A DNA stretch of 64,000 bases, from contig MKTW01000007.1 of NCBI GenBank assembly GCA_001898405.1, positions 1-64,000 on the forward strand, written 5' to 3'. The position numbers were made by a program, and so were the translations under genes. This document shows positions 1 through 8,867 of the stretch, piece after piece. The notes under the pieces are model-generated. The model was not told the DNA's origin, made no database searches, and worked only from the letters and a program-made list of their open reading frames with translations. This stretch comes from Sphingobacteriales bacterium 44-61. GTDB lineage: Bacteria > Bacteroidota > Bacteroidia > Chitinophagales > Chitinophagaceae. Position 1 is the stretch's first letter. The number at the start of each line of letters is the position of its first letter.

Positions 1-1
1 G

Positions 2-181
2 TTAAGTACAGAAGGGTATGATGGCACCAATTATTTCAGCTATGATTACCCGGCAACCGTGAGCAGCGGATCTTCCTATATGGTGCAGGCGAGTGCCGAG
101 TTGAGCTATGATGATGGATGGACCACCCGTTACAGAGAATATTATTTATCAGCCGGCACCGGGTATACCGTTGTCTTTTAA
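2..181 (+). CDS. C-terminal end of an unidentified protein (5' truncated by window edge)
   Basis: An open frame enters from the left edge and ends at TAA 179-181; about 59 residues are visible. They are rich in Tyr, Ser, Gly and Thr and read like the last beta-strands of a secreted or surface protein. It lies just ahead of an LTxxQ-like protein and an RHS protein on the same strand, so it may belong to the same secreted-protein unit. No family could be recognised from this short tail. Confidence 0.55.
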   Translation, partial: LSTEGYDGTNYFSYDYPATVSSGSSYMVQASAELSYDDGWTTRYREYYLSAGTGYTVVF

Positions 182-193
182 AAAATAGAAGTT

Positions 194-595
194 ATGAATC
201 TAAGAAATATGTTGTGCAGCCTGGCCTTCCTGCTATGTGGAATGTGTACGCGGGCACAGAGTTTATCATCGCTCAATCTGGATACATTGGTGCAGCGGGA
301 AGCGGATAGCATGCTATTGCGGCTGAAGCTGACCGAGAAGCAGCGCGAGACCGTGAAAAGCCTTCAGCAGGCTTACTATGCCAGTGTGCTGGCTTTGCCG
401 GCCACCCTTACGGTGGATGAGCGAACAACCCGGTTTACTGCGTTGACCGCCCAAAGGGATGCATCATTGCGACAGGCACTGACTGAAGCGCAGTGGGCAG
501 TTCACCAGGCTTACCTGGAGCAGCGAAGACAAGCCACGCAGCAGGCGATCAGCGAACGCCGCAATCGCCATAAACAACAATTACAAAACCAGTAG
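194..595 (+). CDS. Small periplasmic LTxxQ/Spy-like protein
   Basis: A 133-residue protein. The N-terminus has a hydrophobic signal segment ending in an Ala-Gln type cleavage site around residue 22, the usual form in Bacteroidota. The mature part is helical, Gln/Arg/Ala rich, and contains two LTExQ sequences (LTEKQ and LTEAQ), the spacing expected of Spy/CpxP-like periplasmic chaperone or sensor proteins (LTxxQ family). It sits 12 nt after the preceding gene and about 30 nt before the RHS gene, so the three are probably co-transcribed. Function is inferred from the motif only; a chaperone for the RHS protein is conceivable but not shown. Confidence 0.6.
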   Translation: MNLRNMLCSLAFLLCGMCTRAQSLSSLNLDTLVQREADSMLLRLKLTEKQRETVKSLQQAYYASVLALPATLTVDERTTRFTALTAQRDASLRQALTEAQWAVHQAYLEQRRQATQQAISERRNRHKQQLQNQ

Positions 596-625
596 ACCTT
601 ATCATCAACCATCCTATTGCCAGTT

Positions 626-3600
626 ATGATTTTATCTATAAGAACCAGATGCGGAATTATCAGGAACCAGGTATTGTTACCGGCCATGCTGTTATTAACT
701 ACTGCAGTTGTGCATGCTCAATCTCCCCGTCCGCTTCCAACAGCCTATACCGGCACAGAGCCGATCAATTATGTGCGAACCTGGGAAGCGTTGAAGCCGG
801 AGAGTAATTCCGGTAATATCACGACAGCATCTGTCATCAAAGATTTCCGGATGACGACGCAGTACCTGGATGGGCTGGGTCGTCCATTGCAAGCAGTCAC
901 AAAACAGGGCTCGCTGATGACAGGAGGCACGGCTACAGACCTGCTGGTGGCACAGGTATATGATGAATTCGGCCGGGAGGTTTATAAATACCTGCCTTCA
1001 CCAGCGAACAGCACAGGTAGCAATACTTCAGTCAGCGACGGACTGTTTAAATTAAATCCCTTTGCCCAACAAGCTGCCTTTTATGGGAACAACTTCAGTA
1101 GTTCACCCATAGCTGACCAGGACCAAACTTTCTATTACGGTCAGAGTAAATTTGAGGCATCACCACTCAACCGTGTAACAGAAACTTTTGCACCGGGTAA
1201 TAGCTGGGTGGGAACAGCGGATGAGCCAGTGGAAGCTGACCGCCGCTCTGTCAAGATCAAATACTATACGAACACGGTAAAAGACAGCGTGCGGGTCTGG
1301 AGGGTAACAGACCCTGTCAGCCTGGGCAACTGGGGCACTTATGCCACCAGTGCCAAGTACGCTGCAGGTGAGCTTTACAAAACGATCACTATCGATGAGC
1401 ATAATAAGCAGGTGATCGAGTTCAAGGATAATCAAGGCCAGGTCATTTTAAAGAAAGTACAGATCGGTGGTACAGGGGACGACGGCAGCGGTGCGGATCA
1501 TGGTAATAACTGGCTCTGCACCTATTATATCTATGATGACCTGGGCCGTCTCCGTTGTGTGATCCAGCCGCAGGGCGTGCGGCAGATCAATGTCAGCTGG
1601 CTTCCCAACGCCGCCACCCTGAACGAACATTGTTTCCGGTATGAATACGATGAGCGGAGCCGGATGATCATGAAGCGCCTGCCGGGCGTTGCGCTGGGAG
1701 AAGTGTACATGGTCTATGATGCCCGTGACCGGCTGGTGATGATGCAGGATGGCAATATGCGGGTAGCCAATAAATGGATGGTCAATAAATATGATTCATT
1801 GAACCGCCCAATAGAAACCGGTCTTTTGTTAAGCTTCACTGTTTTTTCCATTCATCGCACCAACGCCGGTCCATCCATCAGTTATCCAACTACTACCAGT
1901 AACTATGAGCAACTGACCGTTACCCACTATGATAATTATACCAGCCTTCCCGGTGGGTTGACCACTACGTTTGACAATGCAGGCTCTTCCCAGTTTTATA
2001 CCAGCTATAATGCTTCACCGGTCTATGCCCAACAACTTGCTGTAAGCACCCAAACAAGAGGGTTGGTGACCTGGACACAGACCAAAGTACTGGGCACAAC
2101 GAGCGATTTTATTTACTCTGTCAACCTGTATGATGAAAAGGGCAGGCTGATCCAGACCAAGACCAAGAACAACACGGGTGGCACAGACATATTCACCACA
2201 CAGTATAACTGGGCAGGCCAGCCGCTCATTACAGTGAATAAAACAGACAAGGCTGGTATCCATGCACAGACCATTACGGCAGTAAACAGGATGAACTATG
2301 ATGACCTGGCCAGGCTGATCAAAGTGAACAAGAAGATAGGACATAGTGATATTAATAGCGGTGCGCTGTCTGCCAACTGGGTCACCATACTGGAACAGGA
2401 GTATGATGCGATCGGGCAGCTGAGCAAAAAAACAATCGGTAATAAAAAAACGGAGATGGGGGGATATTCTTCTCCCCGTCAGCCCTTGCAGGAACTGGTC
2501 TATGACTACAATATCCGGGGCTGGTTATTGGGCATGAACCGGGATTACCTGGTAGATACTGGCCAAACAGATGATGGCAAACTGTTCGGGTTCGAACTGG
2601 GTTATGACGGGTTGACCAGTAAAGCAGGTAGTAATTTTACAGCAGCCCAGTACAACGGTAACATTAATGGCATGACCTGGAAAAGCGATGGTGATGACCG
2701 GCGTCGGAGATACGATTTTAGCTATGACGCAGCCAACCGTTTACTGAAAGCCGAGTTTAAACAGAATAATACAGGCAGTACCTGGAACAAGACCCTGGTG
2801 GACTTTACTGTGCAGATGGGTAACAGCGGTGCTGATGACGGCTCGGCCTATGATGCCAACGGCAATATCCAGAAAATGAAACAATGGGGCTTAAAAGTGA
2901 CCGGCCCTACGCAGATCGACAACCTGACCTATACCTATCATGCAGGTGGCAACCGGCTGAAAGCGGTAACAGAAAGCGGTACCGGTACCACCGATCATGG
3001 GCTTGGTGATTTTACCGATAAGAACACAACTGCTACTGATTATGGTTATGACCGCAATGGCAACCTGGTCATTGACCTGAACAAGCGGTTGACGGGAACC
3101 GTAGCGCCGAACACCGATATGCTCAGTGGCGGGGCCATCCGTTACAATCACCTGAACCTGGATACCCTGGTCACTGTGCGCAATGATGCGGGCACGGCTG
3201 ATAAAGGAACGATCCGCAAAGTATATGACGCAGTAGGGGTGAAACTAAAAAATATCACTACTGAGAACAATGTCAGCGTGACCTATAACAGTACGGCTTA
3301 TACCACCAATATTACGACCACGACTACTTACCTGAACGGAGTGGTGTTCGAGAGCAAGCAATACTCGGATGCAACGGTGAACACAGGCCTGGGTTATACA
3401 GATCGTTTACAGTTCTTTGGCCAGGAAGAAGGAAGAATCCGTTCGATAAACGCCCCAGGCAATCCGGATAGTCTGACAGGTCTGGAATATGATTATATGA
3501 TCAAAGACTATTTGGGTAATGTGCGGATGGTGTTGACCGAGCAGGTCAAGCAGGACGAATATCCTGCTGCCACGATGGAAACAGCGCTGGCAGATAGAGA

Positions 3601-5155
3601 AAGCCTTTATTATAGCAACCTCGATTTAACAAGAGTAAATCGGCCATCCGGCTATACCGATACCTATACCGACCCCAATGATAAGGTAGCCCTGGTAAGA
3701 GGGGATGGCAATAAAATCGGGCCTGCGATCCTGCTAAAAGTAATGGCAGGTGACCGGTTCAATATCCATGCGAGTGCCTGGTGGACCGGCAGCAGCAGTG
3801 GCACGAATACCAGTCCGCTGACCTCGATCGTGTCAGCGCTCATCAGCGGTGCGCCGGGCGTGAGTGGCGGTAAGATCGGCGCCACAGAGCTGACCAGTAC
3901 GATCCTTGATCCGCAGGTGAATTTGTTTCTGGCCAATGACCAGCCGGGAGTGAGTGGGAAGCCTAAGGCTTATCTGAACTGGATCTTGTTTGATGAGCAG
4001 TTCAAGTATATAGGAAACGGTAATAGTGGCGCTGAACCTGTGGGGAACAGTGGAGTAGTCCAGCCATTCAATAAGTCAGATATGCCAGTGAATCAGAATG
4101 GATATCTGTATATTTATACCAGTAATGAGACCAATTACGATGTGTTCTTTGATAACCTGCAGGTGACGCATATAAGAGGGCCGCTGCTGGAAGAATCCCA
4201 TTACTATCCGTTCGGGTTGACGATGGCGGGGATCAATTCAAAGGCGTTGGAGCTTGGAAGTCCTCAGAATAAGAAGAAATATCAGAATTACGAGCTCAAC
4301 AGCGATTTTGATATTAATCTTTATGAATCATTCTACCGAACTCATGACCCGCAGATAGGCAGATTCTTACAGATAGATCCAAAAGCTATAGATGAATTGT
4401 CTCCTTTTGCTTCAATGGCAAACAATCCTATAAGAAATACTGATATTTTAGGCGACACCACTACTTATTATGATAACAAAGGAAATGTTTTGTACACGAC
4501 TTTTGCTGAAGGGTATAATAATGCTTTCATTGTTGGTGATAAATATTTAGATGCTGTCAAAAGCGCTTTTGCAGAACTGGGTAGCCTCGATTTGGATCAG
4601 CAAAAAGCATTAGACGGAGCAATGAATACATTGAATGGCATGTTCGATATTGGAGATGCTTATGATTTGAAGTCTATTGCTGACTTCTATCAGGATAACG
4701 TTTCAAAGAACAGTGTCGAAAAGATAGACGGTATCAGCGTTGATAAGATGGACAATGTTAAGTTGGATGGAAAAACTGTTTCTAAAGAGTTTATAAAAGG
4801 GTTAAAGGGGGCTGAGACCACATTTGACATGAAAAAAGTAGGTGGCGTGTGGACAGTAGATAAGAATTCTATAAAAACGGACAATAGTTTTAACGACGCA
4901 AACACTGGCGGCTCAAATCCTAATGGACATTTGCATCCTAATATACCTCAGTTGAATGGGCGCACGTTAACATATACGCTTAATGGTAGACAAGTATACG
5001 TTGGAAGAGTTAGTTCAACTGCTATGGTCTCTGATCCCGATATGAATAGGGCTAAAGCGCAGGGTAAAATAAACGGAACAAAACGAAACGTAGTCATAAC
5101 TGAAAACGCTGTTTACCTTTATAATGCAAATAAAAACTTAATTATTAATCGATAG
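626..5155 (+). CDS. DUF6443-type RHS repeat protein with variable C-terminal tip (possible JAB/JAMM peptidase toxin)
   Basis: A 1509-residue secreted RHS protein. I chose ATG 626 over TTG 617 because it leads straight into a signal peptide ending VVHAQ. The N-terminal part matches the DUF6443 region (YLDGLGRPLQ, YDEFGREV). YD repeats follow (YDANGNI, YDRNGNL, YDAVGV). The RHS-associated core is near residues 1190-1278 (HYYPFGLTM, SFYRTHDPQIGRFLQIDP, NPIRNTDILGD). The last ~230 residues are a separate tip in AT-rich DNA. It carries H1435-x-H1437 and, 31 residues later, S1469-x-x-D1472, followed by a VVITENAVYLYN strand; this resembles the JAMM metalloprotease signature (HxH...SxxD) seen in some polymorphic toxins, though the spacing is longer than the classical form. 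RHS proteins encapsulate and deliver C-terminal effectors; the tip's activity is inference. A lipoprotein gene follows at once. Confidence 0.9.
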   Translation: MILSIRTRCGIIRNQVLLPAMLLLTTAVVHAQSPRPLPTAYTGTEPINYVRTWEALKPESNSGNITTASVIKDFRMTTQYLDGLGRPLQAVTKQGSLMTGGTATDLLVAQVYDEFGREVYKYLPSPANSTGSNTSVSDGLFKLNPFAQQAAFYGNNFSSSPIADQDQTFYYGQSKFEASPLNRVTETFAPGNSWVGTADEPVEADRRSVKIKYYTNTVKDSVRVWRVTDPVSLGNWGTYATSAKYAAGELYKTITIDEHNKQVIEFKDNQGQVILKKVQIGGTGDDGSGADHGNNWLCTYYIYDDLGRLRCVIQPQGVRQINVSWLPNAATLNEHCFRYEYDERSRMIMKRLPGVALGEVYMVYDARDRLVMMQDGNMRVANKWMVNKYDSLNRPIETGLLLSFTVFSIHRTNAGPSISYPTTTSNYEQLTVTHYDNYTSLPGGLTTTFDNAGSSQFYTSYNASPVYAQQLAVSTQTRGLVTWTQTKVLGTTSDFIYSVNLYDEKGRLIQTKTKNNTGGTDIFTTQYNWAGQPLITVNKTDKAGIHAQTITAVNRMNYDDLARLIKVNKKIGHSDINSGALSANWVTILEQEYDAIGQLSKKTIGNKKTEMGGYSSPRQPLQELVYDYNIRGWLLGMNRDYLVDTGQTDDGKLFGFELGYDGLTSKAGSNFTAAQYNGNINGMTWKSDGDDRRRRYDFSYDAANRLLKAEFKQNNTGSTWNKTLVDFTVQMGNSGADDGSAYDANGNIQKMKQWGLKVTGPTQIDNLTYTYHAGGNRLKAVTESGTGTTDHGLGDFTDKNTTATDYGYDRNGNLVIDLNKRLTGTVAPNTDMLSGGAIRYNHLNLDTLVTVRNDAGTADKGTIRKVYDAVGVKLKNITTENNVSVTYNSTAYTTNITTTTTYLNGVVFESKQYSDATVNTGLGYTDRLQFFGQEEGRIRSINAPGNPDSLTGLEYDYMIKDYLGNVRMVLTEQVKQDEYPAATMETALADRESLYYSNLDLTRVNRPSGYTDTYTDPNDKVALVRGDGNKIGPAILLKVMAGDRFNIHASAWWTGSSSGTNTSPLTSIVSALISGAPGVSGGKIGATELTSTILDPQVNLFLANDQPGVSGKPKAYLNWILFDEQFKYIGNGNSGAEPVGNSGVVQPFNKSDMPVNQNGYLYIYTSNETNYDVFFDNLQVTHIRGPLLEESHYYPFGLTMAGINSKALELGSPQNKKKYQNYELNSDFDINLYESFYRTHDPQIGRFLQIDPKAIDELSPFASMANNPIRNTDILGDTTTYYDNKGNVLYTTFAEGYNNAFIVGDKYLDAVKSAFAELGSLDLDQQKALDGAMNTLNGMFDIGDAYDLKSIADFYQDNVSKNSVEKIDGISVDKMDNVKLDGKTVSKEFIKGLKGAETTFDMKKVGGVWTVDKNSIKTDNSFNDANTGGSNPNGHLHPNIPQLNGRTLTYTLNGRQVYVGRVSSTAMVSDPDMNRAKAQGKINGTKRNVVITENAVYLYNANKNLIINR

Positions 5156-5161
5156 TATTTT

Positions 5162-5689
5162 ATGAGATATTTTATAGTACCCATTTTATTTTTAGTTGGT
5201 TGTGTAAATCCGGCTAAGCAAGAAAGTAATAGCGATCACAAGGTTTCTAACATCGCGAATAGTGATAGTATTCGGGCTTTGCATAGAGCAATTGAATCTT
5301 TTGGAGAATCTGTCACCTCGAGCAAAGACTCTATTACTAAATATAGCATAGGGGACATAAACGATACCTGCATTAATTTTTTGTACGTTGTATACGGCAA
5401 GAAGCAGCTAAAAGCAAAGGATTCTTTGACTGTGTCTCAATGCGATATTAAGCTGACGAGCTTTAATAATAAGGATAGTATATTTATTCTTGGATATTCT
5501 TTGTTTATTCAGGATTCTCTTCCTGTAATACCTGATTTGATCGAAGGTGTAATGATACATACATTCGAGTACAACAAAAAGTTAGAAAAACTGACTAAGG
5601 CCTATTTAGGACAGCATGATAGTTATATGCTTGGAGGCGATTTAGAAAAGATGTATTTAGAGTCTACTAAGCAGGTAAAGCATTTGTAA
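5162..5689 (+). CDS. Lipoprotein, candidate immunity protein for the adjacent RHS tip
   Basis: A 175-residue protein with a short signal peptide and lipobox LVGC (Cys14), so it is predicted to be a lipid-anchored periplasmic protein. The gene begins 6 nt after the RHS stop codon and shares the low GC of the RHS tip, unlike the GC-richer RHS body. Position directly behind a variable RHS tip is the classic place of an immunity gene. No known immunity family was recognised. If the assignment is right, the lipid anchor implies that the toxin is neutralised in the periplasm or at the membrane. Confidence 0.7.
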   Translation: MRYFIVPILFLVGCVNPAKQESNSDHKVSNIANSDSIRALHRAIESFGESVTSSKDSITKYSIGDINDTCINFLYVVYGKKQLKAKDSLTVSQCDIKLTSFNNKDSIFILGYSLFIQDSLPVIPDLIEGVMIHTFEYNKKLEKLTKAYLGQHDSYMLGGDLEKMYLESTKQVKHL

Positions 5690-5761
5690 TGGTCAGCATA
5701 CGCCCTTTTCGCAGATAGTTCCACCACTTAGTAATGTATTAAATTATCAGGATTTACCTAA

Positions 5762-5959
5762 GTTGCTCATAAATGGTCGAATACGAATTTGCCTTGCCGC
5801 GTATTGGGGGAGGTGCAAGTTGACGGTCGCATTTTTAAATATTGGTTGAATGCGGGGTCTACTCTGACATTGTCCGATAGTAGTCATTCTTATTATTATG
5901 CCTGCTCTCAGGTCGATTGTTCTAGATTTTTTATTACAGGAGAGGATATCAAGGAGTAA
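5762..5959 (+). pseudogene. Coding remnant in AT-rich RHS-downstream region
   Basis: The frame from 5762 to TAA 5957-5959 reads as plausible protein (for example GRIFKYWLNAGST and CSRFFITGED) but has no credible start, being open only from a stop at 5759. It looks like the C-terminal end of a lost gene, perhaps an earlier immunity gene. Evidence is the frame's protein-like character and its position among other remnants; it could be chance. Confidence 0.3.
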
Positions 5960-5989
5960 ATAATAACAAAAAGGGGGGAGCATACTAAT

Positions 5990-6240
5990 ATGAAATACCC
6001 CCTTAGTTTATCTGGATGGTGTTTGCCAATACTTGTACATGCTTGTAATCTATCCCCGAGTAAGAAGGAAAAACTTACAAGTTTATCAGGAAAGGGCTGG
6101 ATAATCCTGTAAATAACTTAAGTCCATTTGCCCTTGATTTAAACTCTATTTTATTTCAAATTAATCTTGCAAATCCATCTACGAATAATTCCCCCTCTCG
6201 TGAACCTTTAAAAGCTCCTGTCTTTTTTAAGTTCAAATAA
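5990..6240 (+). pseudogene. Frame-broken small lipoprotein
   Basis: ATG 5990, behind a purine-rich AAGGGGGGAG, opens a 40-residue frame with a signal-like segment and lipobox-like LVHAC, then stops at 6110-6112. A second frame overlaps from about 6100 (LDNPVNNLSPFALDL...) and runs to TAA 6238-6240. Joining them with a single frameshift gives a lipoprotein of about 80 residues. I read this as a decayed immunity-type gene, but it could also be two unrelated chance frames. Confidence 0.3.
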
Positions 6241-6250
6241 ATACAAGAAA

Positions 6251-6931
6251 ATGAAATCAAGAATCTCAACAGTAAGGGTATTCCAATGCCTGTTAATAAA
6301 CATCACGTTGCTCGCGTTTGTCTGTTGCAGATCACAAGATTCTAATTTCAAACCCAAAGCAATCTCACCACCCCCCGATTCAGTAATTCGGGAAATCCCC
6401 AAGTTCTTTCAGCGGAAACAATGGACTGAATATTTTTCTGCCTTACAATCTTCATTGAATATGCGTCCTTTACACGATGGATTCAAAGATTGGCAACTTA
6501 GGATTTGGGTAGCACATGCGGTATATGATTATATGGACAGTGCCCAACTGATTATACTTACTAAAGAGGATGACAGAATCTCCGGAACTTTATATACTTA
6601 TGTTGCTCGTGAAAGTAAGCGATTGGGAAAAACTCACGTTGAGACTAATGGGAGATTCGTTTCGTTGGTTCCGAAATCGGGATGGACGAGCTTTATGGAT
6701 AGTTTAAATAAGTTGTCCATTTTTACCTTGCCTGATCATACAAAAATTGAGGGATATTTTTTAGCGACCGACTCTTATGGGGTTATGTTAGAAGCGGCAA
6801 CAAAAAATAGCTATCGACTATATGACTACCCCGATTATAGCCAACACGTAGGTAAAATCCCTGAGGCTGAAAAGCTATACCAGGCATTGAAATTAATGGA
6901 AGACGAATTTATAATCAAAATTGTGTATTAG
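6251..6931 (+). CDS. Hypothetical lipoprotein, possible orphan immunity protein
   Basis: A 226-residue protein with a long hydrophobic N-terminus ending in a FVCC lipobox-like site near residue 26. The remainder is soluble with no recognised domain; visible features are WQLRIW near residue 83 and a C-terminal acidic helix. It sits in the low-GC region after the RHS gene, between a frame-broken lipoprotein and a displaced RHS-core fragment, which suggests it was once paired with a toxin tip now lost. Function unknown. Confidence 0.65.
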   Translation: MKSRISTVRVFQCLLINITLLAFVCCRSQDSNFKPKAISPPPDSVIREIPKFFQRKQWTEYFSALQSSLNMRPLHDGFKDWQLRIWVAHAVYDYMDSAQLIILTKEDDRISGTLYTYVARESKRLGKTHVETNGRFVSLVPKSGWTSFMDSLNKLSIFTLPDHTKIEGYFLATDSYGVMLEAATKNSYRLYDYPDYSQHVGKIPEAEKLYQALKLMEDEFIIKIVY

Positions 6932-6944
6932 TCTGCATAGAGCC

Positions 6945-6993
6945 ATAACTGCTAATAGAAGAAACATATTATTATCCGTTCGGGTTGACGATG
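6945..6993 (+). pseudogene. Displaced RHS-core fragment
   Basis: The stretch encodes LL(I)EETYYYPFGLTM in frame, matching the LLEESHYYPFGLTM core of the intact RHS gene. 6973-6993 is identical for 21 nt to 4205-4225 there. No open frame continues on either side. This is what remains when an RHS tip is replaced by recombination within the core and the old tip is pushed downstream. Confidence 0.75.
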
Positions 6994-7099
6994 ATATTAA
7001 ATAATTTAGGCTAGATCTGCTTCTATTCAGTTTCGTATTTAATTCAGTTGGGCCTATCATTGCCTAAGGGCTTTGCAACTATAATAACCACTACTTTTA

Positions 7100-7600
7100 T
7101 TGTTTTTACTTAAAGTGAGCTCAAAATCAGAACTTTTGGATAATATATTGGCATTATATAAGATAAGAAATGTCCATTTTATTGATAATGATGACGTGGA
7201 CCGCAATTATGCTTTCAACGATAAAATGTTATCAAATGAAATTTTCATTGAATATTATACTCGGGATAATGGCGATGATAATGAAATCACTGAACACAAA
7301 ACTGAATTATCTGTTCTGATGAAACATAAGAACAGATACTATCAGTTTCTTATGTTTACCAACACTATTGAAGTAGGAACGCCGGTAATGCTTTTACAGA
7401 CTATTATCTTTCTTGTGAATCTAATTGAAGCCAATCACTCCGATAAACTAGTTCAGTATTTAACCCAGCTTTCCATTGCACCCCTAATTCCTCATGAAAT
7501 AGCAGATTGTGAGTACAGGGATCTCGCCAATGAACTACTTAGGTTAGAAATAGAGGCTATTCACACATCTATTCAGCAAAGTGGGGCAGCCTTAAATTGA
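7100..7600 (+). CDS. Hypothetical cytoplasmic protein, possibly 5' truncated
   Basis: A 166-residue frame with no signal peptide or recognised domain. It is acidic in the first half (DNDDVDRN, DNGDDNE), with a hydrophobic helix around residues 95-110. There is no early ATG: the frame can start only at TTG 7100 or GTG 7115. It follows the displaced RHS fragment by about 100 nt, so it may be the truncated tip or a cytoplasmic immunity protein of a former RHS system. AT-rich like its neighbours. Function unknown. Confidence 0.5.
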   Translation: MFLLKVSSKSELLDNILALYKIRNVHFIDNDDVDRNYAFNDKMLSNEIFIEYYTRDNGDDNEITEHKTELSVLMKHKNRYYQFLMFTNTIEVGTPVMLLQTIIFLVNLIEANHSDKLVQYLTQLSIAPLIPHEIADCEYRDLANELLRLEIEAIHTSIQQSGAALN

Positions 7601-7946
7601 CAGGATCAGGAAGCTTTAAAACATTGTCATGGTGTATTCCCATTAATACATTGTTTAAAGAAGGTATTTACTTTATATGGACTTCACAGAAAGTGTATTC
7701 TCAATGGATAGTTTTTATCTATCTGTAAGTGTAATTTGTTTTGTCATAATGCTGGGAAAACCCGTCATTCTGTGATTGAATGATATTTGTTGATAGTTGT
7801 TGATGCTTCATTTATATTTGTCCCCTATTTGTCCCTCGAATATTATAATAAGCTGAATATTAAATATGTAAAAGTTTTGTATCGGTAAGTAGATAAGCCT
7901 CAATTAATGCTGCGGTTTATTTTTTTTAAATGCCTAATATTATTAA
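7601..7946. other. Intergenic region, AT-rich, promoter-like at its centre
   Basis: No convincing gene is visible in this 346-nt stretch. It contains TTGTTGAT repeated twice near 7788-7806 and a Bacteroidota-type promoter candidate (see 7786-7820). It forms the border between the RHS remnant region and the deacetylase/formyltransferase pair. Confidence 0.5.
7786..7820 (+). promoter_or_regulatory. Candidate Bacteroidota promoter for the deacetylase/formyltransferase pair
   Basis: TTTG at 7786-7789 (-33 element), 23 nt, then TATATTTG at 7813-7820 (an exact TAnnTTTG -7 box). It would leave a leader of roughly 120 nt before ATG 7947. Match to consensus only. Confidence 0.4.
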
Positions 7947-8867
7947 ATGATAAGAAACTTTCTATTCCACCGGGTTAATCCTGAAAGAGATAGATTATGG
8001 GATCCCATGGATGTATCACTTTTTGATAAGTGCATTAAATATATTTCCCAAAACTATAAAGTGGTATTACTGGAGGATCTTGCCTTCTCTGATAAGCTGC
8101 ATACCAGGCATCAGTATGCTACTATAATGTTTGACGATGGTTACAAAGATAATATTGAATATGCCGCGCCTATTTTAGACAAATACAAATGCAAGGCTTC
8201 GTTTTATGTTGTTACAGAAAGCATAGATAATAATGTTCCAACCTGGACGCATATCCTGGAACATCTGTTCAAGTTTACCGGCAAATCCGAAATTATTATG
8301 GATTTTGATTTCCTGCCAGCCGAATTACAAATTAAACACCTGTTAAATGTGGAAGATAGGATAAGGTATGTAAATAAGCTAAAGCCCTATCTTAAAAAGA
8401 TTTCCCATGAACGGAGGAATGAAATATTAAAGAGGATAGCAGAAACTTACAATGATGTAACTCTTCCGGAATTGATGATGAACTGGAAAGATTTAAAAGA
8501 ATTAAGAAATGCAGGGCACTATATCGGTTCTCATACGGTTACGCATAGCATGCTGGGAACGATGAGCGATGAGAAGGAAATAATGGAGGAACTTGTACGG
8601 TCTGGTTCCAGGATTAAAGAAGAGCTCGACTACTTTCCCGTGTCAATTTCATACCCCGTCGGCAGTTTTAATGAAACTACCAAAAGACTGGCGAAAGAAG
8701 CTGGATATAAGTTGGGACTGGCAGTAAAGCAGAATATTTATAATCCTAAGAGAGACGATTTTTATGAGATATCGAGGATAGAATTGTATAATGAGTCGTG
8801 GTGGAAGACCAAATTAAGAATATTGAACACTTTGGAAAATATTAAATCACTTATTCGATACAAATGA
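7947..8867 (+). CDS. Polysaccharide deacetylase family protein (NodB homology domain)
   Basis: A 306-residue protein with the hallmarks of carbohydrate esterase family 4: TIMFDDGYKDN around residues 68-78 (catalytic and metal-binding Asp pair) and the metal-binding SHTVTH motif near residue 194, followed by SYPVGSFN. No signal peptide is visible, so it may act in the cytoplasm on a sugar intermediate. It overlaps the following formyltransferase by 4 nt (ATGA), suggesting a coupled pair. In such pairs the deacetylase frees an amine on a sugar that the partner then formylates; that pathway reading is inference. Confidence 0.85.
   Translation: MIRNFLFHRVNPERDRLWDPMDVSLFDKCIKYISQNYKVVLLEDLAFSDKLHTRHQYATIMFDDGYKDNIEYAAPILDKYKCKASFYVVTESIDNNVPTWTHILEHLFKFTGKSEIIMDFDFLPAELQIKHLLNVEDRIRYVNKLKPYLKKISHERRNEILKRIAETYNDVTLPELMMNWKDLKELRNAGHYIGSHTVTHSMLGTMSDEKEIMEELVRSGSRIKEELDYFPVSISYPVGSFNETTKRLAKEAGYKLGLAVKQNIYNPKRDDFYEISRIELYNESWWKTKLRILNTLENIKSLIRYK

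Noticed and set aside
5747-5983. Minus-strand frame of 78 codons
   Set aside because: The opposite strand reads as more plausible protein and no start signal or family match supports this one.
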